Shown here piece after piece: positions 16,263-24,326 of a DNA stretch of 64,000 bases; positions within the stretch are counted from its first letter, which is position 1; each line of letters starts with the position of its first letter. The notes beneath the pieces are model-generated. The model ran no database searches. It was given only the letters and a program-made list of their open reading frames with translations, and was not told the origin of the DNA. Location of the stretch: the NCBI RefSeq assembly GCF_016714285.1, contig NZ_JADJNN010000006.1:124001-188000 (forward strand). The letters run 5' to 3'. The translations under genes were made by a program, and so were the position numbers. Source of the DNA: Nannocystis sp. GTDB lineage: Bacteria > Myxococcota_A > Polyangia > Nannocystales > Nannocystaceae.

Positions 16263-17561
16263 GTGCGCCTCCCTGCCCGCCCGCCGGAGCTGGCCCCGTC
16301 CGGAGCGTCTCGCCGCTGGGACCTTCGCAGGGCCCTTCGCCACGCGGTCCCTGCCTGCGAGCTCTGGGCGTTCGCCCTGAGCGCTGCGCTCACCACAGCG
16401 ACCGCCTGCGACGACGGCGACGCTGCCCCGCCGCTCGAGGTCAAGGCCGAGGGTCCCGCGCCCCGCCGCGCCCGCGATGACGACCCCACGCGCCGCCCCG
16501 AGGACACCGTCCCCGGCGACGCGATGACCTTCCATTTTATCGACATCGGCCAGGGCGACGCGACCCTGATCGAGTTCCCCTGCGGCGCCGTGCTCATCGA
16601 CACCGGCGGCGAACAAAACGACCTGTTCGACAGCAACAAGGCCCTGCTCGCCTACCTCGACGGCTTCTTCGCCCGCCGCAAGGACCTCGCCAGCACCCTC
16701 GACCTGCTGCTCATCACCCACCCGCACATCGATCACAACCGGGCCGCGCTGGCCGTGCTCGAGCGCTACCGCGTGCGCGGCGTGATCGACAACGGCGCCG
16801 ACGCCCCGCACAGCCACCACGACGGCACCCCGGACCCCGGCGCGACCCAGCAGATGGCCGTGCACGCGTGGCTCCGCGACCACCCGCGCGATCCCCCGAT
16901 CGCCTACCTCGGCGTCGGCGCCCGCGACGTCCCACCCGAGGGCCTCACGAACCCCATCATCGACCCCGTCGCCGCCTGCGCAGCCTCGGCCGTCGACCCG
17001 AAGATCACCCTGCTGTGGGGCACCGTCAGCGAGGACCTGCGCACCTACGGCGAGAACCCCAACAACCACAGCGTCGTCGCCCGCGTCGAGTTCGGCAAGA
17101 CCTCCGCCCTGTTCACCGGCGACCTCGAGCTCATCGGCCTCTCGCGCCTCGCCACCCGCTACGAGGCCCACCCCGAGCTGCTCGACGTCGACATCTATCA
17201 GGTCGGCCACCACGGCAGCAAGAACGCCACGATCCACTACCAGATGCAGCTGATGAGCCCGCGCGTCGCCGTGATCTCGATGGGCCCCTACGAGCGCGAC
17301 ATCCCGTGGACCGCCCGCAAGTACGGCCACCCCAACATCATCGCCCTCGAGCACCTCGCCCACCCGCACTACGGCGTCCGCGGCCGCCGCACCCCGCTCG
17401 CCGCCTGGATCGGCCTCAAGGGCGCGTGGAAGGACGAGAAGAAGGAAGTGTTCGAGCGCCGCACCATCGAGCAGGCGATCTACGCCACCGGCTGGGACGG
17501 CACTGTCACGATCACCGGCAACGCCAACGGCTGGCTCGACATCCAGACCGCCGGCCGCTGA
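16263..17561 (+). CDS. exported ComEC/Rec2-like metallo-beta-lactamase-fold hydrolase
   Basis: A 432-residue protein. The N-terminus is basic, then hydrophobic, ending in TTATAC, a weak lipobox, so it is likely a lipoprotein. The domain starts at FHFIDIGQGDATLIEF and GAVLIDTGG, the hallmark of the ComEC C-terminal (DNA-nuclease-like) metallo-beta-lactamase family. HPHIDHN (from His153) supplies the metal ligands, with SALFTGDLE and YQVGHHGSKN the further metal motifs. Members act as phosphodiesterases or nucleases; substrate unknown. The GTG start at 16263 is supported by an upstream TACAAT; an ATG at 16197 gives a longer basic leader. It converges with comM, 8 bases apart. Confidence 0.82.
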   Translation: MRLPARPPELAPSGASRRWDLRRALRHAVPACELWAFALSAALTTATACDDGDAAPPLEVKAEGPAPRRARDDDPTRRPEDTVPGDAMTFHFIDIGQGDATLIEFPCGAVLIDTGGEQNDLFDSNKALLAYLDGFFARRKDLASTLDLLLITHPHIDHNRAALAVLERYRVRGVIDNGADAPHSHHDGTPDPGATQQMAVHAWLRDHPRDPPIAYLGVGARDVPPEGLTNPIIDPVAACAASAVDPKITLLWGTVSEDLRTYGENPNNHSVVARVEFGKTSALFTGDLELIGLSRLATRYEAHPELLDVDIYQVGHHGSKNATIHYQMQLMSPRVAVISMGPYERDIPWTARKYGHPNIIALEHLAHPHYGVRGRRTPLAAWIGLKGAWKDEKKEVFERRTIEQAIYATGWDGTVTITGNANGWLDIQTAGR

Positions 17562-17569
17562 CCACCCGC

Positions 17570-19111
17570 TCACCCCGCGCACATCTCCGGCAGCCGCCGC
17601 AGCTGCGCCGCCTCGGCCAGATGCAGCTCCCCGACCGCCGCCTGCGGATCTTCCCCCGCAAGGTCCGCGATCGTCCGTGCGACCCTCCGCAGCCGGTGCA
17701 GCGCCCGCGGACTCAAAGCCCGCGCCTTGCCCAGCGCCAGCAGCAGCCGCTCCGCCGTCGGCGTCAACGGGCACAGCGCCTCGATCAGCCCGTCGCTCGC
17801 CGGCACGTCCGCGTTGCTGCGCCACGGCGTGCCCGCGAAGCGCCGCCGCGCCGTCGCCCGCGCCCGCGCCACCCGCTCGCGGATCACCGCGCTGCGCTCC
17901 CCCGGCTGCCGCTGCGCCAGCTCCTCCGCGCTGCTCGGCAGCACCGGCACCACCAGATCGATGCGATCCAGCAGCGGCCCCGACAGCCGCTGCTGATAGC
18001 GCTGCACCGCCGTCGCCGGGTCGACGCAGCTGCGCTCCGGATGCCCGAGATAACCACAGGGACACGGGTTCATCGCCGCCATCAATTGAAAGTTCGCTGG
18101 CAACCGCAGCGCCCCGCGGGCCCGCACGATATGCACAGACTTGTCCTCCAGCGGCTCGCGCAGCCCCTCGAGGCAGGCCCGCGGGAACTCGGGCAGCTCG
18201 TCCAGGAACAGCAGCCCGCGGTGCGCCAGGCTGACCTCCCCCGGCCGCACCGGCGCCCCGCCGCCGAGCAGCCCGGCGACGCTGACCGTGTGATGCGGCG
18301 CCCGCAACGGCGCCTGCTCGAGCAGCCCGCCCGCGATCGGCCGCCCGAGCAGCCCGTGCACCTTGGTGACCTCGAGCGCCGCCTCGCGGTCGAGCCGCGG
18401 GAACAGCCCGATCGCCCGCCGCGCGAGCATCGTCTTGCCCGCCCCCGGCGACCCGTGCAGCAGCAAGTTGTGCCCGCCCGCGACCATCACCTCGAGCGCC
18501 CGCCTCGCCAGCAAGAGCCCGCGGATGTCGCCCATGTCGCCCTCGCCCGCCGGCACGCCGCTGAGCTCGCGCTCCTCGCGTTCGTGCCCCGTCAGCTCCG
18601 CCTCCCCGCGCAGGTGCGCGACCAGCTGCGGCAACGAGTCCAGCGCATACACGATGAGCCCCGGGATCAACGCCGCCTCGTCCGCGCTGACCCGCGGGAC
18701 CGCCAGCGCCACAAATCCACCCCGCCGCGCGCAGTCGGCCACCACCAGCGTGCCCGCGGCCGGGCGCAGCGTCCCGTCGAGCGCCAGCTCGCCCCACAAC
18801 ATCAACCCCTCGAGCCGCTGCCACGGCAGCACCTCGTGGCTCGCGAGCAGCGCGCAGGCCACCGCGAGATCGATCCCCGGGCTGTCCTTGCGCTCGTCCG
18901 CCGGCGCCAGATTCACGACCTGCTTGCGCGGGTGGATCTTGTGACCGCAGTGGCCGATCGCGCTGCGCACCCGCTCACGCGCCTCGGTCAGCGCCCCGCT
19001 CGCGCGCCCCACGATCGTCAACCCCGGGAGCCCGAGCCCGACATCAGCCTCGACCGTCACCACGGTCGCCTCGACACCCGCGATGCACGCCGCATAAGTC
19101 CTGGTCAGCAC
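17570..19111 (-). CDS. comM: YifB/ComM-family Mg-chelatase-like AAA+ ATPase
   Basis: A 513-residue protein, normal for the family. The N-terminal Lon-S5-like domain (about 1-170) contains VNLAPADERKDSPGIDLA; the AAA+ core has Walker A GSPGAGKT (220-227), Walker B LLFLDELPEF and the MNPCPCGYLG cysteine motif. The C-terminal Mg-chelatase-like domain ends LHRLRRVARTIADLAG. In transformable bacteria ComM is a hexameric helicase that promotes branch migration during uptake of foreign DNA. A GTG at 19111 is the start (protein begins MLTRTYAAC). The convergent ComEC-like neighbour is suggestive but is an exported lipoprotein, not the uptake channel. Confidence 0.93.
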   Translation of the reverse strand: MLTRTYAACIAGVEATVVTVEADVGLGLPGLTIVGRASGALTEARERVRSAIGHCGHKIHPRKQVVNLAPADERKDSPGIDLAVACALLASHEVLPWQRLEGLMLWGELALDGTLRPAAGTLVVADCARRGGFVALAVPRVSADEAALIPGLIVYALDSLPQLVAHLRGEAELTGHEREERELSGVPAGEGDMGDIRGLLLARRALEVMVAGGHNLLLHGSPGAGKTMLARRAIGLFPRLDREAALEVTKVHGLLGRPIAGGLLEQAPLRAPHHTVSVAGLLGGGAPVRPGEVSLAHRGLLFLDELPEFPRACLEGLREPLEDKSVHIVRARGALRLPANFQLMAAMNPCPCGYLGHPERSCVDPATAVQRYQQRLSGPLLDRIDLVVPVLPSSAEELAQRQPGERSAVIRERVARARATARRRFAGTPWRSNADVPASDGLIEALCPLTPTAERLLLALGKARALSPRALHRLRRVARTIADLAGEDPQAAVGELHLAEAAQLRRLPEMCAG

Positions 19112-19238
19112 ACGCGGCTCTCTTCAAGCCGTGTGCACAAACCCCACCACCAATTTTCAATCACTTACACGGACGACCTGGCCCGCCCGCTGGCCAGCGT
19201 CCCGCCCGCTGGCCACGGGCGGACACCGGAGGCGACCC

Positions 19239-19544
19239 TTATCGACCGCCGAACACCTTCTGCAGCTTCATGGCGGTGCCCATGTCGCCCTCGATCTTGA
19301 TCTTGCCGGTCATGAAGGCCGTCATCGGATCGAGGGTGCGCGCCATGAGCTTGCCGAAGTTCTCGAGCGAGAGCTTGACCGTGCAGTCGGCCGGGAGGTC
19401 CTGGTTGTGGACGCTGTTCGGCGTGCTCTTGCCGTCGATGTAGAGGGCCTCGCCCTCGGTGAAGGCGAACTTGATCGTGGCCTTGAGGCCGGAATCCTCG
19501 CCGACCTGCGCGCGCACCTGCTCCGTGTATTGCTCGAGGCTCAT
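19239..19544 (-). CDS. SCP2 sterol-binding-domain protein
   Basis: A 101-residue single-domain protein: LKATIKFAFTEGEALYIDG, CTVKLSLENFGKLMARTLDP and AFMTGKIKIEGDMGTAMKLQ fit the SCP2 lipid carrier fold, the last being the classic conserved motif. It is thought to bind acyl-CoA or sterol-like lipids. The ATG at 19544 is chosen because GGAAAGGAA lies just upstream; the longer form from 19589 adds a basic leader. It lies next to, but divergent from, the acyl-CoA catabolism cluster, consistent with lipid handling. Confidence 0.9.
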   Translation of the reverse strand: MSLEQYTEQVRAQVGEDSGLKATIKFAFTEGEALYIDGKSTPNSVHNQDLPADCTVKLSLENFGKLMARTLDPMTAFMTGKIKIEGDMGTAMKLQKVFGGR

Positions 19545-19722
19545 GTCGCTGTTCCTTTCCCCGCGGACGGGTCTCGCCCTGCCTACCACAGCGCGCCGCA
19601 GCAGGGCGACCCGCGTAAACCCCCGGCGCGCACCGCCAAACCCCGGCGGAGCATGTGAGCCAGCGCGGGCCCCCGGTCAGGTCGCCCGCGAACGACGGCC
19701 CCCGCCACCCCTCCCACCACGC

Positions 19723-19750
19723 TTTACCGGCCCGCGCCGACGCGTAAGAT
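19723..19750 (+). promoter_or_regulatory. candidate promoter TTTACC-16-TAAGAT
   Basis: TTTACC (19723-19728) and TAAGAT (19745-19750) are 16 bases apart; the ATG of the SDR gene lies 8 bases further. No Shine-Dalgarno is present, so the cluster mRNA may be leaderless. Confidence 0.4.
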
Positions 19751-19758
19751 GCACCGCC

Positions 19759-20628
19759 ATGGCCGCCTACCGCACCGTCTTCCGCGAGGGCCTGTTCTCC
19801 GGCCGCACCATCGTCGTCACCGGCGGCGGCTCGGGCATCGGCCGCTGCACCGCCCACGAGCTCGCGGCCCTCGGCGCCCACGTCGTCCTGCTCGGCCGCA
19901 AGCCTGAGCGCCTGCTCGCCGTCGCCGCCGAGATCGCCAGCGACATCGACAGCACCGCCGTCAGCTGGCACGCCTGCGATATCCGCGACGAGGCCGCGGT
20001 CCAGGCCACGATCACCGCCATCGTCGCCGCCCGCGGCCTCATCCACGGCCTCGTCAACAACGCCGGCGGCCAGTTCCCCGCCCCGCTCATGGCGATCTCG
20101 CAGAAGGGCTTCGAGACCGTCGTGCGCACCAACCTGGTCGGCGGCTTCCTGGTCGCCCGCGAGGTCTACACCCAGACGATGTCCGCCCGCGGCGGCGCGA
20201 TCGTCAACATCGTCGCCGACATGTGGCGCAGCATGCCGGGCATGGGCCACTCCGGGGCCGCCCGCGCCGGCATGGTCAACTTCACCCAGACCGCCGCCGT
20301 CGAGTGGGGCAGCTCCGGCGTCCGCGTCAACGCCGTCGCCCCGGGATGGATCGCCTCGAGCGGCCTCGATCACTACGAGGGCGCCGCCAAGGCGATGATC
20401 CCCCGCCTGCGCGCCGCCGTCCCGCTCGGCCGCCTCGGCACCGAGTCCGAGTGCAGCGCCGCGATCTGCTTCCTCCTCTCCGAGGCCGCCGCCTTCATCA
20501 GCGGCACCACCCTCCGGGTCGACGGCGCCGCCCCCAACGCCGGCCTCCTGTGGCCGATCGAGGCCCACGACAACGCCCCCGCCTACGACGGCTTCCACCG
20601 CGCCTCCCTCCCCGAGGTCCTGCGCTGA
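19759..20628 (+). CDS. SDR oxidoreductase of the PECR / 2,4-dienoyl-CoA reductase type
   Basis: A 289-residue short-chain dehydrogenase. TGGGSGIG (21-28) binds NAD(P) and NNAGG is conserved. In place of the classical YxxxK the segment GHSGAARAGMVN (from 163) matches peroxisomal trans-2-enoyl-CoA reductase and dienoyl-CoA reductase relatives, which also lack the Tyr. It probably acts on an acyl-CoA double bond. It is first in a run of five genes (SDR, carboxyltransferase, acyl-CoA dehydrogenase, hydratase, biotin carboxylase), the order of atuB-F in Pseudomonas acyclic terpene use. Substrate assignment is inference. Confidence 0.85.
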   Translation: MAAYRTVFREGLFSGRTIVVTGGGSGIGRCTAHELAALGAHVVLLGRKPERLLAVAAEIASDIDSTAVSWHACDIRDEAAVQATITAIVAARGLIHGLVNNAGGQFPAPLMAISQKGFETVVRTNLVGGFLVAREVYTQTMSARGGAIVNIVADMWRSMPGMGHSGAARAGMVNFTQTAAVEWGSSGVRVNAVAPGWIASSGLDHYEGAAKAMIPRLRAAVPLGRLGTESECSAAICFLLSEAAAFISGTTLRVDGAAPNAGLLWPIEAHDNAPAYDGFHRASLPEVLR

Positions 20629-20648
20629 CGCCCCCGCCAAGGCCCGCC

Positions 20649-22274
20649 ATGCCCGTCCTCGCCACCAAAGTCGACCCCAGCTCCGACACCTTCAAGGCCA
20701 ACCGCGAGGCCCAGCTCGCCCTCATCGCCGAGTTTCGCGCCGCCGAACAGCGCGTGCGCGACAACTCGAACCGCCAGGCCGAGAAGTTCGCCAAGCGCGG
20801 CCAGCTGCTCCCCCGCGACCGCGTCAACCGCCTGCTCGACCGCGGCGCCCCCTTCCTCGAGCTCGCCACCCTCGCCGGCTACAAGATGCACGACGACGAC
20901 GGCCGGGCCGACGCCGCCGGCGGCGGCAACATCAGCGGCGTCGGCTTCGTCGCCGGCGTGCGCTGCCTGGTCGGGTGCAGCGACAGCGCCATCAAGGGCG
21001 GCGCGATCGCCCCGATGGGCCTCCGCAAGTCCCTGCGCGCCCAGGAGATCGCGCTGCAGAACCGCCTCCCACTGATCACCCTGGTCGAGAGCGCCGGCGC
21101 CAACCTCCTCTACCAGTCCGAGATCTTCGTCGACGGCGGCCGCGTGTTCGCCAACATGGCCCGCCTCTCCGCCGCCGGCCTGCCGCAGATCACCGTCGTC
21201 CACGGCTCGTCCACCGCCGGCGGCGCCTACCTCCCGGGCCTCTCCGACTACGTGATCGCCGTGCGCAACCAGGCCAAGGTCTTCCTCGCCGGCCCGCCCC
21301 TGGTCAAGGCCGCGATCGGCGAGGACGCCGACGACGAGCAGCTCGGCGGCGCCGAGCTCCACGCCACCGTCACCGGCACCGCCGAGTACCTCGCCGAGAA
21401 CGACGCCCACGCGATCCACCTCGCCCGCCAGGTCATGCACCAACTCGGCCGCGCGCCGTTCAACAACCTCCACAGCGAGCCCCCGCGCCCGCACGCCCCG
21501 CCGCGCCACGACATCGACGAGCTGCTCGGCATCGTCCCTCCCGACTTCAAAAAGCAATACGACTGCCGCGAGGTCATCGCCCGCCTCATCGACGACTCCG
21601 ACTTCCTCGAGTTCAAGCAGCTCTACGGCAGCGCCACCGTCTGCGGCCACGCCGCGATCGAGGGCCACGCCTGCGCCTTCATCGCCAACAACGGCCCGAT
21701 CAACCCCGACGGCGCCACCAAGGCCGCCCAGTTCATCCAGCTGTGCTCGCAGAGCGGCACCCCGATCGTCTACCTGCAGAACACCACCGGCTACATGGTC
21801 GGCACCGCGGCCGAGCGCGCCGGCATGGTCAAGCACGGCTCCAAGATGATCCAGGCGGTCGCCAACGCCACCGTCCCGCAGATCACCCTGATCATCGGCG
21901 GCAGCTTCGGCGCCGGCAACTACGGCATGTGCGGCCGCAGCTACGACCCCCGCTTCGTGTTCGCCTGGCCCGGCTCGCGGATCGCCGTCATGGGCGGCGA
22001 ACAGGCCGCCAAGGTCATGGAGATCATCACCCTCGCCAAGTTCGCCCGCATGGGCCTGCAGGGCGACGCCGAGGCGATCGCCACCATGGGCAAGTCGATC
22101 AAGGACAAGCTCGACGCCGAGTCCACCGCCCTCTACGCGACCGCACGCCTGTGGGACGACGGCATCATCGACCCCCGCGACAGCCGCCGCGTCCTCGCCC
22201 TCGCCCTCGCCACCTGCCGCGACGCCGAGCTCCGCCGCCTCCGCCCCAACACCTTCGGCGTCGCCCGCATGTAA
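20649..22274 (+). CDS. acyl-CoA carboxylase beta (carboxyltransferase) subunit, geranyl/methylcrotonyl-CoA type
   Basis: A 541-residue subunit of normal length. Two crotonase-like halves are seen: LVESAGANLLYQSEIF and GGAYLPGLSDYVIAV in the N half, and LQNTTGYMVGT with GGSFGAGNYGMCGRSYDPRF in the C half, which shape the acyl-CoA and biotin pockets of the 3-methylcrotonyl/geranyl-CoA carboxylases. It transfers CO2 from biotin to a branched 2-enoyl-CoA. Its biotin carboxylase partner lies three genes on. The ATG at 20649 is 20 bases after the SDR stop. Gene order favours a geranyl-CoA-type (AtuC-like) enzyme over MCC, but the leucine pathway cannot be excluded. Confidence 0.88.
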   Translation: MPVLATKVDPSSDTFKANREAQLALIAEFRAAEQRVRDNSNRQAEKFAKRGQLLPRDRVNRLLDRGAPFLELATLAGYKMHDDDGRADAAGGGNISGVGFVAGVRCLVGCSDSAIKGGAIAPMGLRKSLRAQEIALQNRLPLITLVESAGANLLYQSEIFVDGGRVFANMARLSAAGLPQITVVHGSSTAGGAYLPGLSDYVIAVRNQAKVFLAGPPLVKAAIGEDADDEQLGGAELHATVTGTAEYLAENDAHAIHLARQVMHQLGRAPFNNLHSEPPRPHAPPRHDIDELLGIVPPDFKKQYDCREVIARLIDDSDFLEFKQLYGSATVCGHAAIEGHACAFIANNGPINPDGATKAAQFIQLCSQSGTPIVYLQNTTGYMVGTAAERAGMVKHGSKMIQAVANATVPQITLIIGGSFGAGNYGMCGRSYDPRFVFAWPGSRIAVMGGEQAAKVMEIITLAKFARMGLQGDAEAIATMGKSIKDKLDAESTALYATARLWDDGIIDPRDSRRVLALALATCRDAELRRLRPNTFGVARM

Positions 22275-22295
22275 CCCCAGGAAAGCAGACCGACC

Positions 22296-23450
22296 ATGCT
22301 GTTCACCGACGAGCACGAGCTTGTGCGCAAGAGCCTGCGCAGCTTCTTCGAGCGGGAGATCGTCCCCCACTGCGACGCCTGGGAGGAGGAGCGCATCTTC
22401 CCCGCCCACGAGGTGTTCAAGAAGATGGGCAACGAGGGCTTCCTCGGCCTCACCAAGCCCGAGGAGTTCGGCGGCGCCGGCCTCGACTACTCCTACGCGA
22501 TCGTGCTCGCCGAGGAGCTCGGCCGCCTGCCGAGCGGCGGCATCTCGATGGCGATCGGCGTGCAGACCGACATGTGCACCCCGGCCCTCGCCCGCTTCGG
22601 CTCCGACGAGCTGCGCAAGGAGTGGCTCGCCCCCTCCATCGCCGGCGACCTCGTCGGCTGCATCGGCGTCAGCGAGGTCGGGGCCGGCTCCGACGTCGCC
22701 AGCCTCAAGACCACCGCCCGCAAGGACGGCGACGACTACATCATCAACGGCGGCAAGATGTGGATCACCAACGGCATCCAGGCCGACTGGATGTGCTGCC
22801 TCGTCAACACGAGCGACGACAAGGCCCACAAGAACAAGTCCCTCGTCATCATCCCGCTGGCCAGCAAGGGCGTCGAGCGGGCCCGCAAGCTGCACAAGCT
22901 CGGCATGTGGGCCTCCGACACCGCCCAGATCTTCTTCGACGAGGTCCGCGTCCCGCAGCGCTACCGCATCGGCGCCGAGGGCATGGGCTTCATGCTGCAG
23001 ATGCTGCAGTTCCAGGAGGAGCGCATGTGGGGCGCCACCAACTCGGTCTCCGCCATGGACATGGCCGTCGCCGCCACCATCGAGTACACCCGCGACCGCA
23101 AGGCCTTCGGCAAGTCGATCCTCGACAACCAGGTCGTCCACTTTCGCATGGCCGAGCTCGCCACCGAGATCGAGGCCCTGCGCGCCCTCAACTACCGCGC
23201 CGCCGAGCTGTTCCTCGCCGGCCAGGACGTCACCCGCCTGGCCTCGATGTGCAAGCTCAAGGCCGGCCGCCTGCTCCGCGAGGTCGCGGACTCCTGCCTG
23301 CAATACTGGGGCGGCATGGGCTACATGTGGGAATCCAAGATCTCCCGCATGTTCCGCGACGCCCGCCTCTGCTCGATCGGCGGCGGCGCCGACGAGATCA
23401 TGCTCTCCATCATCTGCAAGCTCGACGGCACCCTCCCCGGCAAGTCCTAA
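22296..23450 (+). CDS. acyl-CoA dehydrogenase, citronellyl-CoA dehydrogenase (AtuD)-like
   Basis: A 384-residue FAD flavoenzyme. It carries IGVQTDMCTPALARFG, IGVSEVGAGSDVA, ITNGIQADW and a C-terminal SIGGGADEIM. The position of the MCAD catalytic Glu is a glycine here; instead Glu242 in FQEERM aligns with the helix-G base of isovaleryl-CoA dehydrogenase, as in branched-chain enzymes. The sequence as I recall it is close to AtuD of Pseudomonas, which oxidises citronellyl-CoA. AGGAAAG precedes the ATG. Adjacent genes supply the carboxylase and hydratase for the following steps. Confidence 0.88.
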   Translation: MLFTDEHELVRKSLRSFFEREIVPHCDAWEEERIFPAHEVFKKMGNEGFLGLTKPEEFGGAGLDYSYAIVLAEELGRLPSGGISMAIGVQTDMCTPALARFGSDELRKEWLAPSIAGDLVGCIGVSEVGAGSDVASLKTTARKDGDDYIINGGKMWITNGIQADWMCCLVNTSDDKAHKNKSLVIIPLASKGVERARKLHKLGMWASDTAQIFFDEVRVPQRYRIGAEGMGFMLQMLQFQEERMWGATNSVSAMDMAVAATIEYTRDRKAFGKSILDNQVVHFRMAELATEIEALRALNYRAAELFLAGQDVTRLASMCKLKAGRLLREVADSCLQYWGGMGYMWESKISRMFRDARLCSIGGGADEIMLSIICKLDGTLPGKS

Positions 23451-23479
23451 GCTGGCCCAAACGACAGGACCCTTCGGAC

Positions 23480-24307
23480 ATGTCCCCCGCGACCCTGCCT
23501 GACTGCACCACCCTGCTGCTGCGCCGCGACGGCTGGCGCCTGCACGTCACCCTGAACCGCCCCGACGCCCGCAACGCCATGTCCTTCGCCATGGTCCGCG
23601 AGCTCATGGCCGTGTTCGCCGCGATCGCCGACGACCGCTCGCTGCGCGCCGTCATCCTCCGCGGCGCCGGCGGCAGCTTCTGCAGCGGCGGCGACATCAA
23701 GGACATGGCCGCCGCACGTGGGGCCGAGCCCGGCCCCGACGGCAAGGACCCGCTCGCCACCAGCAACCGCCTGTTCGGCCGCATGCTCGAGCAGATCGAG
23801 GCCGCCCCCCAGGCCGTCGTCGCCGTCATCGAGGGCGCCGCCCTGGGCGGCGGCTTCGGCCTGTGCTGCGTCAGCGACGTCGCCATCGCCAGCGACGACG
23901 CCCGCTTCCGCCTGCCCGAGACCAGCCTCGGCGTCCCCCCGGCCCAGATCGCCCCCTTCATCGTCCGCCGCCTCGGCCTCACCCAGGCCCGCCGCCTCGC
24001 CGTCACCGGCGGCAGCCTCGACGCCGCCCAGGCCCTCGCCCTCGCCCTCGTCCACCACGTGTCCCCAAGGACAGGTCTCGACGACCTCCTCGCGCGCGTC
24101 CTGCAAGACATCGCCCGCTGCGCCCCCGGGGCCGTCGCCACCACCAAGCGCCTCGTCCTCGCCGCCGCGGGTGCCCACGGCGAAACCCTCTCCACCCTGC
24201 TCGACGCCGCCGCCGACGACTTCGCCGCCGCCGCCCGCGGCCCCGAGAGCGTCGAGGGCATGACCGCCTTCATCCAGAAGCGCAGCCCGCAGTGGGCCGA
24301 GCCCTGA
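23480..24307 (+). CDS. enoyl-CoA hydratase/isomerase family protein (AtuE/LiuC-like)
   Basis: A 275-residue crotonase-fold protein. The oxyanion-hole segments SFCSGGDIKDMAA and EGAALGGGFGLCCVSD are present, followed by RLPETSLGVPPAQIAPF, where a Glu fits one catalytic position. In this context it would hydrate the 3-methylglutaconyl-CoA-like product of the carboxylase. The ATG at 23480 overlaps a GGACATGTCC palindrome, and the coding region holds a perfect copy of the dispersed hairpin near codon 194. It sits 29 bases after the dehydrogenase and 19 before the biotin carboxylase. Confidence 0.88.
   Translation: MSPATLPDCTTLLLRRDGWRLHVTLNRPDARNAMSFAMVRELMAVFAAIADDRSLRAVILRGAGGSFCSGGDIKDMAAARGAEPGPDGKDPLATSNRLFGRMLEQIEAAPQAVVAVIEGAALGGGFGLCCVSDVAIASDDARFRLPETSLGVPPAQIAPFIVRRLGLTQARRLAVTGGSLDAAQALALALVHHVSPRTGLDDLLARVLQDIARCAPGAVATTKRLVLAAAGAHGETLSTLLDAAADDFAAAARGPESVEGMTAFIQKRSPQWAEP
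24060..24073. repeat. dispersed hairpin TGTCC-CCAA-GGACA
   Basis: A perfect copy inside the enoyl-CoA hydratase gene, read G TG|TCC CCA AGG ACA (peptide SPRT), located in the variable segment between two helices. Confidence 0.8.
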
Positions 24308-24326
24308 AGCTCCGAGACATACGCAC

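Noticed and set aside
16263..17561. The DNA-uptake channel ComEC itself
   Set aside because: There are no multiple membrane segments or OB domain; only the metallo-beta-lactamase part behind a signal peptide is present.
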